This document shows positions 58,751 through 64,000 of a stretch of 64,000 nt of DNA, in pieces. Below the pieces are notes generated by a model, which was not told where the DNA came from, did not search any database, and worked only from the letters and a program-made list of their open reading frames with translations. The number at the start of each line of letters is the position of its first letter. Position 1 is the stretch's first letter. The DNA comes from Rhodoferax sp. BAB1 (lineage in GTDB: Bacteria > Pseudomonadota > Gammaproteobacteria > Burkholderiales > Burkholderiaceae_C). The DNA lies in NCBI RefSeq assembly GCF_013334205.1, contig NZ_CP054424.1, positions 888,001 through 952,000 of the forward strand. Reading direction: 5' to 3'. Position numbers and translations under genes: made by a program.

Positions 58751-58969
58751 GTGCCGTATTACATCTACCGCGTCAAATCCTTCGCCGGCCTGCAAAAGCT
58801 GGCCGAGCACGGGGCGTTTGCGCCCGCTTCGGCCCAGGCCAAGATCCTGCGCACCGGGTTGGACGCCGGCACCCGCGACAAGATCAAGGTCATCTTTGCC
58901 GAGAACGAGCTGCAGGCCGAAGACCTGCTGTGCCAGGTGCGCGAACCCGGGCCGCCCGGCGAAGAGTAG
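58751..58969 (+). CDS. Small conserved-looking protein of unknown function
   Basis: This 72-residue soluble protein begins YYIYRV and has a basic middle (AQAKILRTGLDAGTRDKIKVIFAENELQAEDLL), compatible with a small alpha/beta nucleic-acid- or protein-binding fold. It has one cysteine near the end. The GTG start lies 9 bp after the S24-like stop. The family is not recognised; the operon position suggests co-expression with dsr. Confidence 0.6.
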   Translation: MPYYIYRVKSFAGLQKLAEHGAFAPASAQAKILRTGLDAGTRDKIKVIFAENELQAEDLLCQVREPGPPGEE

Positions 58970-58986
58970 AAAGCAGAGCGCACATC

Positions 58987-59433
58987 GTGGTGGACGAAGC
59001 GGCATTCAGGGAGGTGCGCGAGCAGCGTCACCCCTTGCCCTGCGTCTTCCATGGCGCACTGCTGGCCCGCCACGCCGTGTGCGAACTGGTGCAGCGCAGC
59101 TCGCTGGCCGAACGTGAAACCCTGGCCTGCCCCAGTGCGCCGGCCCACCTGAACTGCGAGACGCTGGAGCGCCTTTTCCTGGAGCGCGCCACCTTTCCGC
59201 TCAAGCTGCACCCGGGCGTGCCGCTCACGCACGCCACCGTCATGCGACTGCACTGCGGTGGCCTGCGCGGCCTGCAGCAGGCGCTGCAGGCCGATCACGC
59301 TGATGTGCACCGCCTGATCGGCCAGGCCCAGGAGGCGCATGGCAGCCTGACCGAGCTGCCCTGGCCGCGCATCGTGGCCCAGATCGTGGCCTGGCAGCCA
59401 CGCCGCCGAACCCCGCAGGGACCCCAGCCGTGA
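58987..59433 (+). CDS. Cysteine-containing unknown protein
   Basis: This 148-residue protein has no recognised family. Four cysteines in the first half (CVFHG, HAVCEL, LACPSAP and HLNCET) and several histidines could bind metal. The second half is helical and ends basic (RRRTPQGPQP). The start is one of two adjacent GTG codons. The stop overlaps the next gene by four bases. Confidence 0.55.
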   Translation: MVDEAAFREVREQRHPLPCVFHGALLARHAVCELVQRSSLAERETLACPSAPAHLNCETLERLFLERATFPLKLHPGVPLTHATVMRLHCGGLRGLQQALQADHADVHRLIGQAQEAHGSLTELPWPRIVAQIVAWQPRRRTPQGPQP

Positions 59434-60482
59434 ATGCCCCGGACCGTGCCCTGATCGAGGCCGTGCAGACCAACTGCCACATCGCCGATGCGGCGCACGC
59501 GGCCGACATGACGCTGTGCATCTACCTGCTGCAGATGCGCGAGTTCTACCGCTGGGAGTTGGGACTGCCCCCGCTGCAGCCCATGGCGCGCGAGGCCGTG
59601 GGGGCCTGGCTCAGCGCACGCGAGGCGCTGTGGGACGGCCTGGAGGGCCAGGCCTGGCGCGCACTGCCGCTGGCCGGCGGCAGCATCGATCCCTTCGATG
59701 TGGAGCCCATCAATGCCGAGCTGCTGCCGCAGGGCCTGGTCTATGGCGCTGGCTACACCGCACCTGGCCGCGCCAGCTTTTTCCTCGCGGCGCTGGAATC
59801 GGCGCAGCCGCGCGATGGCGTGCTGGTGCGCACCAGCGGGCACGAGTACGCGCGCGGCCTGAGCTCGCCACCGGCCGCGCTGCAGGACGGCACCATCTAC
59901 CTGCGCCAGGAATCGCTGCAGCGCTGGCTCTGGGAAAAATACGAGGCCTGGACCCTGCGCCGCTCCGAAGGGCCCTTCAAGCGCGCACTCGACGCCCACG
60001 GCTATGCGGCCGATGGGGAACAGGCGGTGACGCGCATGGTGCAGTTGCAGGCCGAAACGCTGATCCTGCACGAACTGGGCGAAGCCCAGGCGGCTGTCCT
60101 GCTGGGCTCCGACTGGTCCGCCATGCGCCAGGTCCTGAACGATCGCCGCACCGAACTTTACGTGCGCGCCGTGCGCGACCTGCTGGCCGACTGCCGCGTC
60201 ACCCTGCCCACTCTGTTGCAGCGCCAGCAGGGGGCCTCGCTGCACTTCTGGTTCGCCAACCTTGAAGGCCTGCGCGCCGAACTGGCGCCCGGGCTGGAGC
60301 GGGCCTACGCGGCGTATGGCGCGGGGGATGGCGGTCAGGCGCTGGCATCGGCCTGCAGCCAGGGCGCCGCGCATTGGCAGTCCGTGTGTGAACAGGTGCT
60401 GACCCTGCACCGCTTGCATGGCGCCGCAGCGCAGCCGCAGATCCGGACCTTGCTGGAATCGCCCGCCACCCGGCAGGCTTGA
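59430..60482 (+). CDS. Large unknown protein with NCHIADA/TLCIYLLQMREFYRWE motif
   Basis: This 350-residue soluble protein is the last of the companion operon. The N-terminal segment with Cys16, His17 and Cys30 (about 15-42) is striking and resembles the opening of the Sfum_1244-type protein family, an assignment I hold only weakly. The middle includes HEYARGLSSPPAA (about 141-153) and an acidic-basic helical end. No catalytic function is known to me. It may bind metal through the early Cys/His set. Confidence 0.6.
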   Translation: MNAPDRALIEAVQTNCHIADAAHAADMTLCIYLLQMREFYRWELGLPPLQPMAREAVGAWLSAREALWDGLEGQAWRALPLAGGSIDPFDVEPINAELLPQGLVYGAGYTAPGRASFFLAALESAQPRDGVLVRTSGHEYARGLSSPPAALQDGTIYLRQESLQRWLWEKYEAWTLRRSEGPFKRALDAHGYAADGEQAVTRMVQLQAETLILHELGEAQAAVLLGSDWSAMRQVLNDRRTELYVRAVRDLLADCRVTLPTLLQRQQGASLHFWFANLEGLRAELAPGLERAYAAYGAGDGGQALASACSQGAAHWQSVCEQVLTLHRLHGAAAQPQIRTLLESPATRQA

Positions 60483-60501
60483 GGGGCCTGCGGGCGCAGC
60501 G

Positions 60502-60882
60502 TCAGCGCGCCAGGACGAACTCCACCGACTTGATGCCGGCGATGGTGAGCAGCAGCGAGCCCGTCAGGTGCAGCATGGCCGTGCCCAGCGCCAGCACATA
60601 ACGCGCCTGCTGCAGCATGGCCACCACCTCGGCCGAGAAGCTGGAGAAGGTGGTCAGCGCGCCCAGGAAGCCGGTGACCAGCAGCAGGCGCCACGTGGGG
60701 TCCAGCTGCGGCAGGGCCTGGAACAGCGCCACGGCCGCCCCCACCAGGTAGCCGCCGACCAGGTTGGCGGTGAGCGTGCCCCAGGGCAGCAGGGCGCCGG
60801 GGGTGCTGAGCCACAGACCCAGCCGCCAGCGCAGCAGGGCGCCGGCGCAGGCGCCGAGGCAGATGGCGAGGACGGGCAGCAT
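60502..60882 (-). CDS. crcB: CrcB/Fluc fluoride channel
   Basis: This 126-residue membrane protein has four helices and exports fluoride as a dual-topology dimer. Family motifs are GALLRWRLG (about 14-22), GTLTANLVGGYLVG (about 35-48, with the conserved Asn) and TGFLGALTTFSSFS (about 70-83). No fluoride riboswitch is seen upstream. It is oriented opposite to the companion operon. Confidence 0.92.
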   Translation of the reverse strand: MLPVLAICLGACAGALLRWRLGLWLSTPGALLPWGTLTANLVGGYLVGAAVALFQALPQLDPTWRLLLVTGFLGALTTFSSFSAEVVAMLQQARYVLALGTAMLHLTGSLLLTIAGIKSVEFVLAR

Positions 60883-60948
60883 GGGGGGAGTTTATCGCCC
60901 CCGGGTGCGGGGTACCGCTGCCGGCAGCCCCGGCGTATCATCTTTCGC

Positions 60949-61278
60949 ATGGCCCAGCCGCACGCTTCCGCCGGTCAGATCATCGACGCCCAGCCGCTGG
61001 GCGCGCGCCTGGTGGATGAAAAGACGGTGGCGCTGTTCAAGGCGCAGGATCTCGAAGTGATGCGCTTGGTGCTGCAGGCCGGCAAGGCGCTGCCGCCGCA
61101 TCAGGTGGCCGGCGAAATCACCATCCACTGCATCGAAGGTGTGCTCGATGTCACCCTCGGCGGTCGCAGCCATGTACTGCGCGCCGGGCAAATGCTGTTC
61201 CTCACGGGTGGTGCCCTGCACGGCGTGACGGCCATGGAGGATGCCTCGGCCCTGGTGACCATCGCCCTCAAGCGCTGA
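60949..61278 (+). CDS. Small cupin-domain protein
   Basis: This 109-residue single-domain cupin has a beta-barrel core with metal-ligand candidates in PPHQVAGEITIHCIEG (about 49-64) and a second motif in GALHGVTAMED (about 87-97). It could bind a metal and act as an isomerase or dioxygenase, or be a simple binding protein. It stands alone, between crcB and the convergent TRAP operon. Confidence 0.78.
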   Translation: MAQPHASAGQIIDAQPLGARLVDEKTVALFKAQDLEVMRLVLQAGKALPPHQVAGEITIHCIEGVLDVTLGGRSHVLRAGQMLFLTGGALHGVTAMEDASALVTIALKR

Positions 61279-61284
61279 GGCCGT

Positions 61285-62586
61285 TCAGAGTTTCATCTGC
61301 TGCGGCAGCCAGGTCACCAGACCGGGCACGAACCAGATCAGCAGCACGGCGCCCACCATGAGCCCGAACATGGGCAGGGCAACACGGGCGATCCAGGGCA
61401 GTTGCCTGCCCGTCATGCCCTGCAGCACGAAGAGGTTGAAACCCACGGGCGGCGTGATCTGCGCCATCTCCACCACGAGGACCACGAAGATGCCGAACCA
61501 CAGAGGGTCGATGCCGGCCTTCTGCACCGTGGGCATGAGCACGCCCATGGTGAGCACCACCATGGAGATGCCGTCGAGGAAACAGCCCAGCACGATGAAA
61601 AAGACGGTGAGCGCCAGCACCAGGCCGAAGGGGCTCAGGCCGATGGAGCCTATCCACTCGGCCAGCTGGCGCGGCAGGCCGATGTAGCCCATGGCCAGGG
61701 TGAGGAAGGCGGCACCTGCCAGGATCAGGGCGATCATGCAGTACAGGCGGGTGGCGCCCATGAGCGCGTCCCAGAAGGTGGCCCGGCTCAGCGAACCCTG
61801 CAGGCCCGAGAGGAGTAGTGCCCCCACCACGCCGATGGCGGCGGCTTCGGTGGCGGTGGCGATGCCGGCGTAGATGGAGCCCAGCACGCCGACGATGAGC
61901 AGCAGCACGGGGATGAGGCTGCGCGAGGCCTGCAGCTTGGCGCCCAGGCTCATGGGCGGGTCACGCGGCGGTACCTGCTCCGGATGGCGCAGGGCCCAGA
62001 CCATGATGTAGCCCGAGAAGAGCAGGGCCAGCAGGAAACCCGGGATGACACCGGCGATGAAAAGCTGGGCGATGGAGACGTCGGCGGCCACGCCGTAGAC
62101 GATCATGATGATGGAGGGCGGGATCAGCAGGCCCAGGGTGCCGGCGCCGGCCAGCGTGCCGATGGCGATGTCGTCCGGGTAACCGCGTCGCTTGAGTTCG
62201 GGCAGGGTCATCTTGCCGATGGTGGCGCAGGTGGCGGCGCTCGACCCCGAGACGGCGGCGAAGATGGCACAACCCACCACATTGGTGTGCAGCAGGCGCC
62301 CGGGCAGGGCCTGCATCCAGGGCGCGAGGCCGCGGAACATGTCCTGGCTGAGCCGGGTGCGGAACAGGATCTCTCCCATCCAGATGAAGAGCGGCAGGGC
62401 GGTGAGCGTCCAGCCCGAGGCCGAGCCCCAGATGGTGACGGCCATGGCGTCGCCGGCCGGGCGGGCCGAGAAGATCTGGATCGCGATCCAGGCCACGCCC
62501 GAGAGCGTGAGGCCGATCCACACGCCGCTGCCCAGGATGAGGAAGAGCGCGGCGATCAGCAGCGCGGTGATGAGGAGTTCATTCAT
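61285..62586 (-). CDS. dctM: TRAP transporter large permease (DctM type)
   Basis: This 433-residue inner-membrane protein has about twelve helices and is the main translocating subunit of a tripartite sodium-coupled importer. It carries signatures such as GSSAATCATIGKMTLPELKRRGY (about 140-162, by position) and LGLLIPPSIIMIVYG (about 176-190). Its start overlaps the end of the small permease gene. The substrate is an organic anion of unknown identity. Confidence 0.92.
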   Translation of the reverse strand: MNELLITALLIAALFLILGSGVWIGLTLSGVAWIAIQIFSARPAGDAMAVTIWGSASGWTLTALPLFIWMGEILFRTRLSQDMFRGLAPWMQALPGRLLHTNVVGCAIFAAVSGSSAATCATIGKMTLPELKRRGYPDDIAIGTLAGAGTLGLLIPPSIIMIVYGVAADVSIAQLFIAGVIPGFLLALLFSGYIMVWALRHPEQVPPRDPPMSLGAKLQASRSLIPVLLLIVGVLGSIYAGIATATEAAAIGVVGALLLSGLQGSLSRATFWDALMGATRLYCMIALILAGAAFLTLAMGYIGLPRQLAEWIGSIGLSPFGLVLALTVFFIVLGCFLDGISMVVLTMGVLMPTVQKAGIDPLWFGIFVVLVVEMAQITPPVGFNLFVLQGMTGRQLPWIARVALPMFGLMVGAVLLIWFVPGLVTWLPQQMKL

Positions 62587-63091
62587 TGCGCAGCGGCTCG
62601 CCTTCGGGGTTCGGGACGGCGCGTTGGCCGCGCAGCTCCAGCAGCAGTTCGTCCAGCAGGGCAATGGCAAAGATGACACAACCCAGGGCCATGCTGAGCT
62701 GGGGCAGCCACAGGGGGGTGGCGTCGTTGCCGGTGGAGATGTCGTTGAAGGCGTGCGACAACCAGGCCAGGCGGCAGCTGTAGACGGCCAGCAGCACGGC
62801 CAGGGCACCGGCCAGGGCCAGGCTCCAGAGTTCCAGCGTGCGGCGTGCCGTGCCGTGCAGGCCGTTGAGCAGCAGCGTGACGCGGATGTGTTCGCCCTTC
62901 TTGAGGGTGTGCGCTAGCGCCAGGAAGCCGGCGCCGGCCATCAGGTAACCGGCGTAGGCGTCGGTGCCGCGCACATGAAAGCCAAACTGGCGGCTGGCGA
63001 TGGACAGCAGCACCATGGCCAGCAGGCCCAGCATGCACAGCGCCGCCAGCACGGCGGCGCCCTGGTAGAGCGCGTCGAGCAGGCGGCGCAT
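62579..63091 (-). CDS. dctQ: TRAP transporter small permease (DctQ type)
   Basis: This 170-residue protein has four helices and is the small membrane partner of DctM. The DAYAGYLMAGAGFLALAHTLKKGEHIRV region (about 44-72, by position) carries the conserved GEHIRV signature. ATG 63091 was chosen; a TTG at 63124 overlapping the binding-protein gene is possible. Confidence 0.9.
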   Translation of the reverse strand: MRRLLDALYQGAAVLAALCMLGLLAMVLLSIASRQFGFHVRGTDAYAGYLMAGAGFLALAHTLKKGEHIRVTLLLNGLHGTARRTLELWSLALAGALAVLLAVYSCRLAWLSHAFNDISTGNDATPLWLPQLSMALGCVIFAIALLDELLLELRGQRAVPNPEGEPLRNE

Positions 63092-63113
63092 GGTGTCGGT
63101 CCGGCTCAGCGCT

Positions 63114-64000
63114 TCACTTGCCAAAGGCGTCGATCAGGGTCTTGCCCTCGGGGCCGGCCTTCTCCAGCCACTCCTTGAGCATGGTGTCGCCCACCTTCTT
63201 CAGGTCGGCCTTGAGTGCGGCCGAGGGGGCGAGTACTTGCATGCCGTTGGCCTTGAGCTTGGCCAGGGTCTCGGTGTTGATGCGCTGGCTGGCGGCCAGG
63301 CCGCGCGCCTCGGCGCTGGCAGCGGCCTTGAGCACGGCGTCCTGCGTGGGTTTGTCCAGCGCGTCGAAGGACTTCTTGTTGACAATGACGGCGTTCTTGG
63401 GCAGCCAGGCCTGGGTGTCGTAGTAGTACTTGAGGTGTTCGTAGAGCTTGCTGTCCACGCCGGTGGCGCCCGAGGTCATGGTGGCCTCGACCACGCCGGT
63501 GGCCAGGGCTTGCGAGAGCTCGGCGGCCTGCACGGTGACGGGCTGGGCGCCCACCAGCTCGGCAATGCGCGCGGTGGCCGGGCTGTAGGCGCGCCACTTC
63601 ACACCCTTGAGGTCGGCCGCGCTGTTGATGGGTTTCTTGGTGTAGATGCCCTGCGGCGGCCACGGCACGGCGTAGAGCAGTTGCATGCCCTGCTCGCCCA
63701 GCTTCTTCTCCAGCAGCGGGCGCTGCGCCTTGTAAAGCTTGACGGAGGCGTCGTAGCTGTCGGCCAGGAAGGGCAGGCCGTCGGCACCGTAGAGTTGCCA
63801 TTCGTTCTGGAAGTTGGCCAGCAGGATCTCGCCGGCCTGGGCCTGGCCGCCCTGCACGGCGCGCTTGATCTCCGGGGCCTTGAACAGGGAGGCGCCCGCA
63901 TGCAGCGTGATCTTGAGCTTGCCGCCGCTGGCCTGGTCCACCTCGGCGGCGAACTGCGCCATGTTTTCACTGTGGAAGTTGCTGGCCGGGTAGGCGGCGG
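63114..64000 (-). CDS. dctP: TRAP transporter substrate-binding protein (DctP type), partial
   Basis: This periplasmic binding protein lacks its N-terminus, which lies beyond the window edge. The remaining 295 codons include the family region GLPFLAD, the conserved Arg segment GVKWRAYSP (about 110-130 of the visible part) and TMTSGATGVDS. It would deliver the substrate to DctQM. The DUF of the substrate pocket cannot be read, though the family includes C4-dicarboxylate and aromatic-acid binders. Confidence 0.9.
   Translation of the reverse strand, partial: AAYPASNFHSENMAQFAAEVDQASGGKLKITLHAGASLFKAPEIKRAVQGGQAQAGEILLANFQNEWQLYGADGLPFLADSYDASVKLYKAQRPLLEKKLGEQGMQLLYAVPWPPQGIYTKKPINSAADLKGVKWRAYSPATARIAELVGAQPVTVQAAELSQALATGVVEATMTSGATGVDSKLYEHLKYYYDTQAWLPKNAVIVNKKSFDALDKPTQDAVLKAAASAEARGLAASQRINTETLAKLKANGMQVLAPSAALKADLKKVGDTMLKEWLEKAGPEGKTLIDAFGK

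Noticed and set aside
60883..60948. Fluoride riboswitch upstream of crcB
   Set aside because: The short leader lacks the conserved fluoride-riboswitch sequence and pseudoknot pairing.
1..64000. tRNA, rRNA, complete IS elements or a phage
   Set aside because: No cloverleaf, rRNA core sequence, transposase or phage structural gene was recognised on either strand.

Overview
The window is high-GC, densely packed DNA from a betaproteobacterium, most likely of the order Burkholderiales (Comamonadaceae-like). This placement is inferred from gene content, an NAD-dependent fds-type formate dehydrogenase and codon style; there is no rRNA to confirm it. The dominant theme is energy from reduced sulfur, formate and aldehydes. 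There are no tRNA or rRNA genes, no complete insertion sequence and no CRISPR array.

Layout. 27-3123: a flavin monooxygenase followed by a patchwork of small membrane genes and an AT-rich orphan. 3139-5783: a decayed copy of the formate dehydrogenase leader, then four unrecognised genes ending in a probable outer-membrane protein. 5787-12041: the intact leader with two strong palindromes and fdsGBA-fdhD-fdsD. 12141-18929: a glutathione transferase whose 3' end is duplicated around a small inverted gene, a 1199-residue repeat protein, an MFS exporter and a DUF2306-like membrane protein. 18956-24533: a GAF/Fis-type regulator divergent from a tungsten aldehyde oxidoreductase operon (aorABC, MoaD-like, orphan). 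24705-28376: DUF4395, YeeE/YedE, DUF302, DsrE-family and TusA genes for sulfane-sulfur handling. 28627-36075: sulfite oxidation (soeABC) with TauE-type exporter, DUF1634 partner, universal stress protein and an AhpD-Rieske fusion. 36351-38289: a NarXL-like two-component system. 38547-39608: two integron cassettes with attC sites but no integrase. 39631-53634 (minus strand): a complete oxidative dsr operon, dsrABEFHCMKLJOPN, a cysteine-less DsrC paralogue, dsrR and a siroheme methyltransferase. 53932-60482 (plus strand): a ten-gene companion operon diverging from dsrA, containing a Cas6-like protein, a second cysteine-less DsrC homologue, a 2-oxoglutarate dioxygenase, an HTH-ferredoxin-reductase fusion, an altered LexA-like peptidase and several unknowns. 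60502-64000: fluoride channel, cupin and a TRAP transporter cut by the window edge.

How it works together. YeeE, TusA and DsrE-type proteins would bring in and relay sulfane sulfur to DsrEFH and DsrC. DsrAB with DsrL and DsrMKJOP would oxidise it to sulfite, and SoeABC would oxidise sulfite to sulfate on the cytoplasmic side. CobA and DsrN supply siroheme amide. Formate and aldehyde oxidation add NADH. At four sulfur-gene starts I see the same promoter plan: an ACCC-N4-GGGT inverted repeat (imperfect at tusA) 22-23 nt before a -10-like hexamer. This suggests one activator, possibly the adjacent NarL-like regulator, controls sulfur import, sulfite oxidation, dsr and the companion operon.

The most promising less-described material is the companion operon 53932-60482, the shared promoter element, the integron cassette pair, and three places where the end of a resident gene is repeated on the far side of an insert.
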